From positions 5,409 through 69,408 of the forward strand of contig JBDHXF010000013.1 of the NCBI GenBank assembly GCA_039810585.1: a DNA stretch of 64,000 nt, given 5' to 3'. The position numbers and the translations under genes are program-made. Of the stretch, positions 1 to 9,216 are shown one piece after another. The notes below the pieces were generated by a model. That model had not been told where the DNA came from and did no database searches. It worked only from the letters and a program-made list of their open reading frames with translations. Each line of letters starts with the position of its first letter. The stretch's first letter is position 1. This stretch comes from JBBATK01 sp039810585 (GTDB taxonomy: Bacteria; Bacteroidota; Ignavibacteria; Kapaibacteriales; NICIL-2).

Positions 1-1
1 A

Positions 2-172
2 GCTCTTGACGTGAGTGCCACGCGAGGAAGCTTGGAAGTTGGAAAGGAGGCAGACCTGCTCCTATTGGATTGTTCGCACTACAGCGAGTTGATTTACCAC
101 TACGGCGTCAATCACGTGCAAAGCGTGTGGATCGGTGGCCGCAGAGTCCATCGTAAAAGCACTGAAGGTTGA
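2..172 (+). CDS. hutI: Imidazolonepropionase, C-terminal fragment
   Basis: This is the last 56 codons of a gene that begins before the window. The tail contains a GSLEVGKEADLLLLD segment followed by YHYGVNHVQSVWIGGRRV. That is the characteristic end of imidazolonepropionase, the metal-dependent amidohydrolase that opens the imidazolone ring in histidine degradation in the cytoplasm. The EADLL stretch is the usual amidohydrolase C-terminal beta-sandwich strand, and YHYGVNHV is typical of HutI rather than of other amidohydrolases. No other hut gene lies in the window, so pathway context is missing. The active-site residues lie upstream and cannot be checked. Confidence 0.8.
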   Translation, partial: ALDVSATRGSLEVGKEADLLLLDCSHYSELIYHYGVNHVQSVWIGGRRVHRKSTEG

Positions 173-205
173 ACGAGTCAGGCACTGCTTCCTGCCGAAT
201 GTCCA

Positions 206-1438
206 CTATCCGAGTAAGGGCTTGCGCTGACGCAGGGTGAGCATGGTGATTTCCGGCGGCACGCCGATGCGAATAGGAGGACCGATGGTTCCCAGACCAC
301 GGTTGACGTAGAGTCGTTGATTTTGATCGTGATACAATCCAGCCCATTGCTTATAGGCCAACTGCGCAACGCTGAGATCTTGTCCCATAATATGCACCGC
401 CACTTGACCTCCGTGCGTATGACCACTCAGCATGAGGTCGATGTAGGTTTTACGACGCACTTCACGATCCCAGAACGTAGGGTCGTGTGCCATGAGGATG
501 ACCGGATGTCGGTCTGTAACGCCAACCATGGCTGTTGGTAAATCGCCATAGTTTTGTCCCAAACCTGTATTGTCAATCGCCACCAACTGCAACTTATCGT
601 TGTTGATCTGCAGACTGTGGTTCTCATTCACTAGTAAGTTGATACCACAGTTCTTGATCACCGATTTCAGCAGGGCATGATCCTCGGGTTTCATGTAGTG
701 GTCGTGGTTTCCCAGTGAGGCGAACACACCCATTTCCGCATTGAGCTTTTCCAAATCCGAACGGATCAAGCGTAGTTCATCCGGTTGAAAATTCACGAAG
801 TCACCGGTGATGAGCAATACATCCGGTTTTTCAATTTCAAGCAGGCGTCTTGTTTCCTGAAAAGGTCGGGAGTCGCGCCATGATCCTGCATGGATATCGG
901 AGATCTGCGCAATACGAATACCTTCGAAAGCAGCGCCCAGGTGGGCAAAGTCGACGTCCTGACGGAAGATGGTAATGTTATCAACATCCATCAGACCTTT
1001 GGTCACCATGAAAAATGGAACTGAGGCTAAGGTCCACGCTGAAGTTTGAATCACAGCGCGGCGACCTTCCAACGCCACTTCCGCTTTCTTGAAACTCTTG
1101 CCTCGTCCAAAACGGTTCCACACACCGGCGAAGAATCGAACGATGTCTTTGCCGAGCAGGAACAGGAAGATGGGCAGTTTAGGAAGATACCAGAAGGTCG
1201 TGACCAGGAACACCGCATACAACCAGCCGTCGAGTTGCCACTGATTGCTCCGCATGAAGTTGACCGTGGGCGAGAGGATTGCCATGACAAGCACGAGTAT
1301 CCATGCCGCGCGACGCCACCACACATTCCATTGCATGCGGCGAACGTAGCGATTCCAAGAGGCGACAACGTAGACGTCGATGAGAATGAGGAGTGCTGAC
1401 GAGGTCAGTATAAACCAAAACAAACGCTTAGGATCCAT
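206..1438 (-). CDS. Membrane-anchored metallophosphoesterase (YkuE-like)
   Basis: The 410-residue protein has three or four hydrophobic segments in its first ~100 residues (about 7-25, 44-60, 72-96) and another near 133-147, then a calcineurin-type phosphoesterase domain. The metal-binding motifs are all present in order: D181-I-H183, GD at 212-213, GNHDH at 243-247, H318 and SGHTHGG at 338-344. Membrane-tethered members of this family include YkuE-type lipid phosphoesterases, so a role in hydrolysing envelope phospholipid or lipid-linked phosphate is plausible, but the substrate cannot be read from sequence. It lies 9 bp downstream of the UPF0598-hotdog gene on the same strand and is probably co-transcribed with it. 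The ATG has a purine-rich GGAAGAAG just upstream. Confidence 0.85.
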   Translation of the reverse strand: MDPKRLFWFILTSSALLILIDVYVVASWNRYVRRMQWNVWWRRAAWILVLVMAILSPTVNFMRSNQWQLDGWLYAVFLVTTFWYLPKLPIFLFLLGKDIVRFFAGVWNRFGRGKSFKKAEVALEGRRAVIQTSAWTLASVPFFMVTKGLMDVDNITIFRQDVDFAHLGAAFEGIRIAQISDIHAGSWRDSRPFQETRRLLEIEKPDVLLITGDFVNFQPDELRLIRSDLEKLNAEMGVFASLGNHDHYMKPEDHALLKSVIKNCGINLLVNENHSLQINNDKLQLVAIDNTGLGQNYGDLPTAMVGVTDRHPVILMAHDPTFWDREVRRKTYIDLMLSGHTHGGQVAVHIMGQDLSVAQLAYKQWAGLYHDQNQRLYVNRGLGTIGPPIRIGVPPEITMLTLRQRKPLLG

Positions 1439-1447
1439 GCTTCTTCC

Positions 1448-2380
1448 TTATTGCCTAGCATTGACGTTTATGTCCACACTTGCATTGTCTCGATTGATGC
1501 GAATAAACAAGGCTTGCGCTTCTGCAAGCACGCGCGCCGGATCGGCGGCCAAGTGAATGGAGGCGCACAAATGGTTCTTTCGTCCTTCCGTCTGTTGCAC
1601 CGATGCTCGGAGTTCCAGCTCTTGACCGATGGGTACCGGTGCACGGTAGCGTACGTTTAACTGTGCGGTAGGAGCTTTGATGCCCTTTGCACCAAGAATT
1701 TTTCCCATGCTTTCGTCCAGCAACAACGCCACAAAACCGCCGTGCATGATATTGAGCGATCCCATAAGCCGATTATCGGGCGTAAACCATGAACGCACGG
1801 AATCGTCCTGTGAATTGTACAAGAAGCTGAGCTTGAGTCCTGTCTCGCTATCACGTCCGCACCCAACGCAGGCATTGCCGTCTCTCGGCCGCAGCAGTCG
1901 AAGCTGATCATCATGCTCGCGTGCTTCGATTACCTCGTGCAGGTTGTTTGCTTTGTCGTAGTAACGGTACCATGGACCCCACGGCTTGATGTCCGTTGAA
2001 AGTTGCATGGTCAGTGACGCGCTCATTCTGCCAAGTTCCGCCAGCGGAGCGGCATGATAGAGCACGCCGTTTGATCCGAAACGCAGGCTGCGTGGATCGA
2101 AGTCGACGTAGAGGTCCGGCGCGTAGGATAAGCGACCTTCGTGCAGGGTGTGGAAGACGATGGGACTGTCCTCAACCTTTACATAATTCCGCTCTCGACC
2201 GCAGACCGAGAGGTAGGGATAGTCGGTGTGACGTTCATCGCTGTTAACTCTCAGATCACGAAAGAAGCGGTGGAGCACGCGTTCATCGACAATCTCCGAG
2301 CCGTCGTGCCGGAGTGTTCCTCGTTGATCAAGCGTGTAAAAGTATTCGCGGGTACTGCCCTGAGCGGGGGTATTTTGCAT
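1448..2380 (-). CDS. UPF0598/DUF4505 domain fused to a hotdog thioesterase
   Basis: The 310-residue protein has two parts. Residues ~10-135 resemble the UPF0598 family, which includes human C8orf82: TREYFYTLDQRGTL near the start, YPYLSVCGRERNYV at 54-67 with the following EDSPIVF, and FGSNGVLYHAAP. Residues ~160-295 are a PaaI-like hotdog thioesterase: a CxxC-containing lead-in (CVGCGRDSETGL), the MHGGFVALLLDE helix with H213-G-G and D222, then LNVRYRAPVPIG. Hotdog enzymes of this type hydrolyse acyl-CoA thioesters. UPF0598 has no established function that I know of. The gene starts 34 bp from divergent ruvC, so both promoters share that short gap. A thioesterase role is well supported; the acyl substrate is unknown. 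Confidence 0.8.
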   Translation of the reverse strand: MQNTPAQGSTREYFYTLDQRGTLRHDGSEIVDERVLHRFFRDLRVNSDERHTDYPYLSVCGRERNYVKVEDSPIVFHTLHEGRLSYAPDLYVDFDPRSLRFGSNGVLYHAAPLAELGRMSASLTMQLSTDIKPWGPWYRYYDKANNLHEVIEAREHDDQLRLLRPRDGNACVGCGRDSETGLKLSFLYNSQDDSVRSWFTPDNRLMGSLNIMHGGFVALLLDESMGKILGAKGIKAPTAQLNVRYRAPVPIGQELELRASVQQTEGRKNHLCASIHLAADPARVLAEAQALFIRINRDNASVDINVNARQ

Positions 2381-2414
2381 CGGACAAAATTACCATCAGG
2401 GATGGAACACGACG

Positions 2415-2984
2415 ATGAGAATTCTGGGTATTGATCCCGGCTCCGTAGTCTGCGGATATGGGGTGATTGAAGTTGATTCTGCTCGACGACTGCAGCTTGT
2501 GGAATATGGAGTGGTGGAAGCAAAACGACAATTCCCCGAACTCCCACGTCGTCTCGAGGTCATCTTCCAACGCATCACGCAGGTGATCGAACGCACACTG
2601 CCTGACGAAGCGGCTTTTGAGGAAGCCTTCTATGGCAAGAATGTGCAGTCACTCCTCAAGCTCAGTCACGCCCGCGGAGTGGCCATGGTGGCCGCTACAC
2701 TGCGACAAGTCCCCATTACCGAATATGCTGCCTTGCAAGTAAAACAGTGCGTCACCGGCAAAGGACGTGCCTCCAAGGAGCAAGTGCAGTTCATGGTACA
2801 CAAGATGCTAGGCATTTCCGAAAGCAATCCCTTCTACGATGCAACCGACGCCCTCGCCATTGCCATCACACACGCACTCCGCGGCGGTGCGGGTGCTGCG
2901 CGATCGACTGAACGACGTGCGGCAAAGAGTGGCGGATGGGCTGATTTTGTACGGGATAATCCGGATCGCGTTGTGAAACGATAG
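2415..2984 (+). CDS. ruvC: Holliday junction resolvase RuvC
   Basis: The 189-residue protein has the RNase H-like fold signature of RuvC, the endonuclease that cuts Holliday junctions with RuvA and RuvB. The four acidic catalytic residues are visible: D7 in MRILGIDPGS, E69 in AAFEEAFYGKN, and D142 and D145 in DATDALAIAITH. The LLKLSHARG helix is also typical. Length is slightly above the usual ~170, owing to a basic C-terminal tail (~155-189). The chosen ATG puts MRILGIDPG at the N terminus, exactly as in the family. It is divergent from the UPF0598-hotdog gene; ruvA and ruvB are not in the window. Confidence 0.96.
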   Translation: MRILGIDPGSVVCGYGVIEVDSARRLQLVEYGVVEAKRQFPELPRRLEVIFQRITQVIERTLPDEAAFEEAFYGKNVQSLLKLSHARGVAMVAATLRQVPITEYAALQVKQCVTGKGRASKEQVQFMVHKMLGISESNPFYDATDALAIAITHALRGGAGAARSTERRAAKSGGWADFVRDNPDRVVKR

Positions 2985-3212
2985 GCTGATGCATCTGCGT
3001 CGTTGTAAGTCACAGCAACGCCGAGCACCACGCGGCCTCGGATGACTATTCGCAGCACGGAAAGTGAAGCAAAACCCTTGCATTTTGTCGGTGCGAGAGT
3101 GCCGAACCGAGTGCCCTGCAGCGCTTGCGCTGCGTGTATAAAAAAGGCCCCTGAGCGTCAATGGTGAAGAATGAACGAGAGGCGAGAGGCGAGTGGTCAG
3201 TAAATACCGGAC

Positions 3213-3240
3213 GAAAAAAAAGCTCGATTGCTCGAGCTTT
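3213..3240 (-). terminator. Intrinsic terminator of the nuoJ-nuoK unit
   Basis: An 8-bp perfect stem (AAAGCTCG pairing with CGAGCTTT, 6-nt loop) is followed on the minus strand by a run of T (the A run at 3214-3221 on the plus strand). It lies 32 bp past the nuoK stop codon, in the convergent gap between ruvC and nuoK. Confidence 0.8.
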
Positions 3241-3271
3241 GAAGAATTCTAAAGAGGGGACATTCAACTAC

Positions 3272-3586
3272 TTACCATTTCATCACGTTGACTTCGTCCA
3301 CGTAGATAGTGCGTTTTTTGCGGAAGAGCGCGAGCACGATGGCAAGGCCGACAGCGGCTTCGGCGGCGGCAACGGCCATAACGAAGAAGACGAAGATTTG
3401 TCCTGCGCTGTCACCCAAGTACTGTGCAAAACTCACGAACGACAAGTTCACGGCGTTGAGCATGAGCTCGATGGACATGAAGATGATGATCGCGTTGCGA
3501 CGGGTGATGACGCCAATCACGCCCAGAGTGAAAAGCATGGCGGAGAGACTCAGGTACCACTCGATAGGGATAGTTTGAAGATTCAT
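3272..3586 (-). CDS. nuoK: NADH-quinone oxidoreductase subunit K
   Basis: The 104-residue protein has three membrane helices (about 9-27, 29-51, 61-86), matching the normal NuoK length of ~100. It contains the family's conserved segment IFMSIELMLNAVNLSFV, including the glutamate in helix 2 that takes part in proton translocation by the membrane arm of complex I. FVMAVAAAEAAVGLAIV is the helix-3 signature with the second conserved glutamate. It lies 93 bp downstream of nuoJ on the same strand and is followed by a terminator. The nuoL-M-N genes that normally follow are absent here. Confidence 0.95.
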   Translation of the reverse strand: MNLQTIPIEWYLSLSAMLFTLGVIGVITRRNAIIIFMSIELMLNAVNLSFVSFAQYLGDSAGQIFVFFVMAVAAAEAAVGLAIVLALFRKKRTIYVDEVNVMKW

Positions 3587-3679
3587 GGTTGTCTGGATGT
3601 CAGGGTGTCAGGGTGATGATGCTTTAGGTCTTCCTCAGTCTACTCACTCAACAAACTCAACAAATGCAGCTCACTCAGC

Positions 3680-4189
3680 TCACTCAACGTGACGTTTTGC
3701 CAGGATCACTGCACCAATAAGCGCCGAAAGCAGCAAGAGGGAAATCACTTCGAAGGGGAGAAGGTATTGTCCGAAGAGTACGGTACCAATATTCTCCGTC
3801 GTTCCAAGCTGTAGTGCGCGTGACGACAGGGCTTGATATTCCGAAGGATGATTCATGAAATTCATCGTCAGCACCAGCACGAATGCTGCCGCGAAGATGA
3901 GACCGAAGATCTTGATCAGACTAAAGCGTTCGTGACTGTGTTCTTCCTTGCCCACATTGAGGAGCATGATGACGAAGACCACGAGCACCATGATGGCACC
4001 GGCGTAGACCAAAATCTGCACAATGGCCACGAACTGAGCTTGCAGCGTAAGGTACAAACCGGAGAGCATGAAGAAGTGGGCAACGAGGTTCATGGCGGCT
4101 GCAACCGGATTGCGACGAGTTATCGTGCCAATCGCCGTTGCAATGGCGCCAATGCCGAGCACAAGGAAGAGAATGACCTGAGTTGACAT
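3680..4189 (-). CDS. nuoJ: NADH-quinone oxidoreductase subunit J
   Basis: The 169-residue protein has five predicted membrane helices, as expected for NuoJ, a subunit of the membrane arm of respiratory complex I. The family hallmark, a region such as FVAIVQILVYAGAIMVLVVFVIMLLNV at ~53-79, is present with the flexible helix-3 glycines. It is followed by nuoK after a 93-bp gap. Upstream lies the AddB-like gene rather than nuoI or nuoH, so this J-K pair is detached from the canonical operon. The start ATG gives MSTQVILFLVLGIGAIA, a normal NuoJ first helix. Confidence 0.93.
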   Translation of the reverse strand: MSTQVILFLVLGIGAIATAIGTITRRNPVAAAMNLVAHFFMLSGLYLTLQAQFVAIVQILVYAGAIMVLVVFVIMLLNVGKEEHSHERFSLIKIFGLIFAAAFVLVLTMNFMNHPSEYQALSSRALQLGTTENIGTVLFGQYLLPFEVISLLLLSALIGAVILAKRHVE

Positions 4190-4213
4190 GACGGTAAGCG
4201 TAAAATTTCCCTC

Positions 4214-4221
4214 GCGAATAT
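4214..4221 (-). promoter_or_regulatory. Possible -7 element for nuoJ-nuoK
   Basis: Read on the minus strand, TATATTCG lies 25 bp upstream of the nuoJ start, close to the Bacteroidota -7 consensus TAnnTTTG. No clear -33 TTG is seen, so the call is tentative. Confidence 0.3.
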
Positions 4222-4261
4222 AGCGAAAAGCGGGCTTTTGAAGTGATCGCTTCGCGTGCAG

Positions 4262-7200
4262 TTATGCACCGAATTCGTTCTCCGATTCGTCGTTTTGCTG
4301 CTCATCCTGAAGTTCATGCGGTCGTATCTCCGCAATGCGGCACACGCGAGAATAGGAACAGTGGCTACAGCTTTTTGGACTTCGAGGCTGAACAGGGAAC
4401 AGTGCTTCGCGAATGTGTCCCACCATTTCCTCAGCCGCTTCCACAGACGAATCAATTGCTTCCTCTATACTCATGCCTACCGGTAGGAGAGAGCTCGTTG
4501 TTCGCGTGCTCACAAATCCACCGTGTTCGGTCGGCGCGATGAAGTCTGAATCTCGCTCCAACATGACGAGCTTGTAGGTGTTATCCTTTGGCTGAAAAAT
4601 ATAGTACACCCCGCCGGCAGGTCTGGCTTCGATATCCATGTGCTCACGAAGCAATTGTCGCACCGCGGCGATGTACAGGGGAATCTGAAAGCTGCTGTGC
4701 TGCAACATCTCAGCGGTCGAGGCCATACCTCCGCTGCTGCTCTTGTAGTCGGCAATCAGGAACTCCGCGCTGCCTTCAGAGGTCACTCGAAGCTCCACGC
4801 GATCGACCTTTCCCTGCAGCGAAATACTCCCAAGGGTGATCGCCTCTGTACTTGCGGATCGGGATCGTTGACCAAAGCCCTGTTCAAAAACAAAAGGCAT
4901 AAAATTCCAGCGCCGACTGCGTTCCAGCTCTTCCTCCAACCAGCGTTGCACAATGCCGGGGAGCTCCTGTTCCATGCCAACAATTTCATCTTCCGTGATG
5001 CGGAAAAACGGGTGGTGAATTTTGCTGTGACCCAGCTCTTCTTGTGCAATGCGCCGGATGAGTTCCAGGTATCGATCCGCGCGATCGGGATGCAATCGCA
5101 CGCAGAGTACCCGCGAATCCCGTCCCGGGATTTCCAGCAAGAGCGCCTCAGGTCCGTTTGCCTGAGCGGCGAGTTCGGTATAAAAACGATAGACAATGTA
5201 GTGGAGAAGGTTGCCCTTTTCTAAGGGACTCAGCACCGTGCTCTCACGGTCGTCCTCCGGCAATTTCAAGAGCTTAGAAGCAAAGTAGCGGTAGGGACAC
5301 GCAGCAAAACGTTCGAGCTCGGATGCTGAGAAGGGACGGCTCATAAGCGCTTGTAAATCAAGCTGTTCGCTTTCGCTAAGAGCAAGCGGTTGACGACTAT
5401 TCAGCATCCCCCTGTAGCCACGGATGATGTCCATAACGAAGGCTCGGTTGTCCGCATCCCCGGCGCTGACGAAGTGCTGCACGAGATTATTATACGTACC
5501 GCCTTCGGCGCCCCACGCATCATCGGTCGTCGCTATGGCGTCGATCCACGTTGCATACCACTCGTAGCGAGACTCCAACGAACCCTGATGCAGATCCATG
5601 CGCAAGGTGTGCGTAGAGGGTACGTGACTGTCCAGTCCCAATAGATCGGCAAGATCCTTCACAAAACCGGAGACAACACAGTCCTCTCCCTTTGCATTGT
5701 GCAAAGGCCAGCTCAAAATGAGCTCGGTTTCGCCGCGAGCATTCTCCCCGAGCGAGCCACTCGCTTGGAGGCCGTCGGCTACGTTTGCTACGGCGTGGTA
5801 GAGACTCATGCGCTCGGCGCGAGTGTGGCGGACTTCGGAATCATCCAGTTCCTTGCCGAGGAAGTATTGGGGAGTATAGGGAAGTGGGAATTCGCCGTCG
5901 AGCATACCGCAGACTATCATGATGCGGAAGGGAATGCCGCGGGTTTGTTCTATGCTGGTAACCGATACACCGGAGTTGCCGCGCTCTCGAATTTGCACGC
6001 GTGCAGCGCGAACGGAGGTGACGAGAGTATCGGCAAAGTCCTCAAATCGTTTTCGACCGTGTTGACGTTCACTCGAAATAAACACCAGCTCATCAAGCAG
6101 TTCCATCAAGGCGCTTACGGCGCGAGTGTTCTGCTCAACCAATTCACGCTGGCGAGTGCGTTCGTTCTCGTTGCCCTCCAAGCGATATACTCGCTGGGCA
6201 TCACGCACGAGAATGGACTCGATATTCGGCGCATCCAGGCAACATCGAATGAACTCCGCACGAAATTCTTCGGCGGTGCACTCACGACGACGTGATGGTA
6301 ACAGTTGCGCGAAGTAGTCAAGGTCTGAGCGCAGACGTTCGAGTGACTCGAGCTCTCGTCGGCGGGCATTCGTTTCTGCGACATCCTCCGTAGCCTGTTG
6401 TAAACGTTGGAGTTGTGAGCGGCCACTTTCGATAGCTAGGTCGACGCTCTGTATCCATCCCTGAAGTCCGCCATAACGAGCTCCCCCCTGGATTCGAAGT
6501 CGCTGCGCGATCTCGTCAACATCGTGAACCGAACTCCCCACCTTGTCGCTGCGAAAGGAAATGAAGGGACTGCTCAGGCACTCGCTCACATCGCTTCGAC
6601 GAAAATCGCCCACGATTAATCGCAACACAGAAAAGGCTGCAGCAATAACCGGCGCTGTGGCAAGCGAAGCACGATCGCTCAGGTTGATGGGAATTCCGTA
6701 GGACTCAAAGGTCTCTCGAAAGAGGGCGGCATACGCCTGCGGTTGGCGCAGGGCGACGGCAATATCCTGTGGAGCAACGCCCCGCTTCGTCACACAATAC
6801 TTGATATACCGAGCCAAACTTTGCACCTCATCCTTCGGATCCATTGCCGCAATGAAGTGAACGTCAAGTGGCGCCTGCCAGACGGACGTCTCCTTCGATC
6901 CCCCCACACCACTGCGAAAGAGTCTTCGTTGGGCCAACCTCTTGAGCGACGATTCTTCATCGCCCGACTCTAGCTCCAGCGCCTGAAGTTCCCAACCATG
7001 AGATACCAGGAAGTCCTTCACTTCCAACATGTTCCCAAACAATTCCGGATTATCGGGTTCGCAATCCAGGCGCAGACAAATCGACACCTCCTCTCGAGAT
7101 CCCAGCGCCACTAAACAAGAAAGCTCCGGGATACTGAACTCGGAAAAGCCGTCAAGCAAGATTTCCACAGCCTGCAACGCAGGCGTGAGACTCTCACTGC

Positions 7201-7969
7201 TTCGCAGTTTTCCACCGGTTTTTGTGGATAAGTCCGGGGAGACATTCGTTTTTTGCACGGAATCGACATCGCTCATTTCAGAGCGAGCCACTCGCTTCGC
7301 AGAAGCGAGTGGCTCGCTAGTGCTTGAGGCGTGGAGGTTTTGGGTCCAGGTTTTTAAGAGTGACGGCATGTCGAGCAGGGTGTCGGCTCGAAGTTCTTCG
7401 TAGCACTCGAAAATGCGATGGATATCGTGCAGACGAGCGTAGTGAAACACGCCGGACTCTGCATCACCGTCGTGGTGCTTTTGCAAATCAGCGGCGATGT
7501 CGGTCGGTTCCAAGCCCTTCTTTTTCAAGCCGTAAACGATATCGGCCAAACGTTGGGCTACAGGGAGATTGATAGCTTGAGCGTCGCGTGAGTAAAACAG
7601 GAGCTGACGTTTCTGCACACACAACTCGATTGCCTCGCGGAAGAGGGTGAAGCGAAAAGCATCACTCATCAGACGGTGCGGAGGAACGGCGGCTCGGCGT
7701 TTGGATTCGTTAGTGACAAATGCATCGTAGGTGCTGAGCTGAAGTTTAGGGGTTGGTTTTTTCCAACGCTTCCAGATATGTCGAATGGTTTCGCGCCGCA
7801 GGTGTCGCACCATACGACCGGTGGGAACGACGATCTGGAGGGAGTCGAGAAATTGCGACTCCATCGCCTGAGCAAAGAGCTCCGGGATGTTGAAGCGTCT
7901 CTCGCCATACAATTGAACGCAACGCTGAGCGAGGCTATGTCCGGGTCGATTGCTGAGCAGGTAGTGCAT
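4262..7969 (-). CDS. AddB-type helicase/PD-(D/E)XK nuclease with Fe-S cluster
   Basis: The 1235-residue protein has the architecture of AddB, the partner of AddA in the double-strand-break-processing complex that replaces RecBCD. The C-terminal nuclease has GKVDRVEL (D1056) followed by FLIADYKSS (D1074, K1076), the PD-(D/E)XK core. Four cysteines suited to an AddB-style 4Fe-4S cluster are C891 (AACPYRYF) and C1201, C1204, C1210 in CSHCSYSRVC; the closing C-x2-C-x5-C spacing matches B. subtilis AddB. The N-terminal helicase-like part has VVPTGRMVRHL where a Walker A would sit, lacking GK[ST], so ATPase activity there is doubtful. No addA is in view. A phage- or Archaea-type RecB nuclease is a less likely alternative. 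Confidence 0.8.
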   Translation of the reverse strand: MHYLLSNRPGHSLAQRCVQLYGERRFNIPELFAQAMESQFLDSLQIVVPTGRMVRHLRRETIRHIWKRWKKPTPKLQLSTYDAFVTNESKRRAAVPPHRLMSDAFRFTLFREAIELCVQKRQLLFYSRDAQAINLPVAQRLADIVYGLKKKGLEPTDIAADLQKHHDGDAESGVFHYARLHDIHRIFECYEELRADTLLDMPSLLKTWTQNLHASSTSEPLASAKRVARSEMSDVDSVQKTNVSPDLSTKTGGKLRSSESLTPALQAVEILLDGFSEFSIPELSCLVALGSREEVSICLRLDCEPDNPELFGNMLEVKDFLVSHGWELQALELESGDEESSLKRLAQRRLFRSGVGGSKETSVWQAPLDVHFIAAMDPKDEVQSLARYIKYCVTKRGVAPQDIAVALRQPQAYAALFRETFESYGIPINLSDRASLATAPVIAAAFSVLRLIVGDFRRSDVSECLSSPFISFRSDKVGSSVHDVDEIAQRLRIQGGARYGGLQGWIQSVDLAIESGRSQLQRLQQATEDVAETNARRRELESLERLRSDLDYFAQLLPSRRRECTAEEFRAEFIRCCLDAPNIESILVRDAQRVYRLEGNENERTRQRELVEQNTRAVSALMELLDELVFISSERQHGRKRFEDFADTLVTSVRAARVQIRERGNSGVSVTSIEQTRGIPFRIMIVCGMLDGEFPLPYTPQYFLGKELDDSEVRHTRAERMSLYHAVANVADGLQASGSLGENARGETELILSWPLHNAKGEDCVVSGFVKDLADLLGLDSHVPSTHTLRMDLHQGSLESRYEWYATWIDAIATTDDAWGAEGGTYNNLVQHFVSAGDADNRAFVMDIIRGYRGMLNSRQPLALSESEQLDLQALMSRPFSASELERFAACPYRYFASKLLKLPEDDRESTVLSPLEKGNLLHYIVYRFYTELAAQANGPEALLLEIPGRDSRVLCVRLHPDRADRYLELIRRIAQEELGHSKIHHPFFRITEDEIVGMEQELPGIVQRWLEEELERSRRWNFMPFVFEQGFGQRSRSASTEAITLGSISLQGKVDRVELRVTSEGSAEFLIADYKSSSGGMASTAEMLQHSSFQIPLYIAAVRQLLREHMDIEARPAGGVYYIFQPKDNTYKLVMLERDSDFIAPTEHGGFVSTRTTSSLLPVGMSIEEAIDSSVEAAEEMVGHIREALFPVQPRSPKSCSHCSYSRVCRIAEIRPHELQDEQQNDESENEFGA

Positions 7970-8207
7970 GTGGACTGTACATCAGATTCTTATGTGGTAA
8001 ACCGGCGTCGATCGGAACTGCGGGCCGGATGCGAGCTGTGCGTGTGTATCGCGCCGTGCATGTTTGCGGATCTACCGGCGCGCATCTAATTTGAACGACC
8101 TATCGTGTTCGTTCTATCGCATAGCCAGCCGCGCTTTGAGCGGCGAGCATGATCGATTGCTTGTTTTGTCCACCAATTTAGGAGCCTTCGGGCTCACATC
8201 GCCTATC

Positions 8208-8831
8208 ATGTTTACGGGTTTAGTGGAAGAAGTTGGTAGCATCGCACACATTCGCCCCATGGCTGACGGTCGCGAGCTGGTTATTACAGCGTCAACGGTG
8301 TTGCAGGATACAGTCCCCGATGCCTCGATCGCTGTGCAGGGCGTGTGTTTGACCGTCGTGGAATGCAGCCACTCCTCCTTTCGTGTGCAGGCAGTCGAGC
8401 AAACGTTGTCGAAGACCACTCTGGGGACGCTGCATGAGGGAAGCAGGGTCAACCTGGAACGCGCTCTCCTGCCGAGCACGCGCTTGGGCGGACATTTCGT
8501 GCAAGGTCACGTCGATGCCACCGGAAGCGTACGCCACATCACGGCACTCAGCGCAAGTCATGAACTGCGCATTGCCTTTGATGCACGCTACCGAGAACTG
8601 GTTGTGCGCACCGGCAGCATCTGCGTCAATGGAATCAGCTTGACGGTGGCGGACGTTGGCGACGACGATTTTTTAGTCGCCATCATCCCCCACACCTGGC
8701 AACACACAACAATTGCGGACCTGAAAGAAGGCGAAGCCGTCAACTTGGAATTCGATATCCTCGGTAAGTATGTGGTGTCTGCCCTACGCGCTTCGTCGAC
8801 GGGAACTTTGGAGTCGCCCTTCAAGTACTGA
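8208..8831 (+). CDS. ribE: Riboflavin synthase (alpha chain type)
   Basis: The enzyme dismutates two 6,7-dimethyl-8-ribityllumazine molecules to riboflavin and a pyrimidine. The 207-residue protein shows the internal duplication of the family: lumazine-binding repeat one begins MFTGLVEEVGS, and repeat two follows LGGHFVQGHVDATGSV near residue 100. VQGVCLTV and SICVNGISLTV are the paired ligand-site strands. The reading frame is open further upstream to 8064, but the ATG at 8208 is chosen because MFTGL is the invariant N terminus that forms the trimer interface. No riboflavin riboswitch is evident, and no other rib gene is adjacent. Confidence 0.95.
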   Translation: MFTGLVEEVGSIAHIRPMADGRELVITASTVLQDTVPDASIAVQGVCLTVVECSHSSFRVQAVEQTLSKTTLGTLHEGSRVNLERALLPSTRLGGHFVQGHVDATGSVRHITALSASHELRIAFDARYRELVVRTGSICVNGISLTVADVGDDDFLVAIIPHTWQHTTIADLKEGEAVNLEFDILGKYVVSALRASSTGTLESPFKY

Positions 8832-9216
8832 TTTTTCTTCATCCTGTGCTGCCGTGCCTTTGGCTCGGCACCAGCAGCATCCGAGGGTTGTCGTGCGGGT
8901 CATCGATGGACTCAGGCACGAGCCGTGAATGCAAGGTTATGAGAGGCGGCGCGGTCTCGGTCATCATGTCGTGCCTCGTTGTCGGTAGACCTGTCGTTCC
9001 GGAATCGCGCATGGTACAAAGCGCAGCTTTGCACGAAAAAAGAGTATTTTGCCTGATATCGCTGGAAAGAACATAGGGTCTTCATCGAGCGAATCGGGTT
9101 TGACTATCGGGGAAGCGGGAGGAATATCCCGTTGGGTCAAGGATGAGACGGTTCACCACAGTCTCTCGTATGTTTTCATCAATGTCGTTTATCAAACCGC
9201 CATGTGCAGTAACTCT
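8832..9216. other. Intergenic stretch with one weak hairpin
   Basis: No convincing gene is seen between riboflavin synthase and the TraB-type protein. A GC-rich hairpin at about 8847-8876 (GTGCC pairing with GGCAC, extended by TGCTG/CAGCA) may end transcription of the riboflavin synthase gene, but has no T run. The sequence GTATTTTGC at 9045-9053 resembles an AT-rich promoter core and recurs upstream of ruvC and the dipeptidase gene. Confidence 0.4.

Noticed and set aside
8846..9076. Short plus-strand frame after riboflavin synthase
   Set aside because: No motif, no ribosome-binding site and unusual composition; likely chance.
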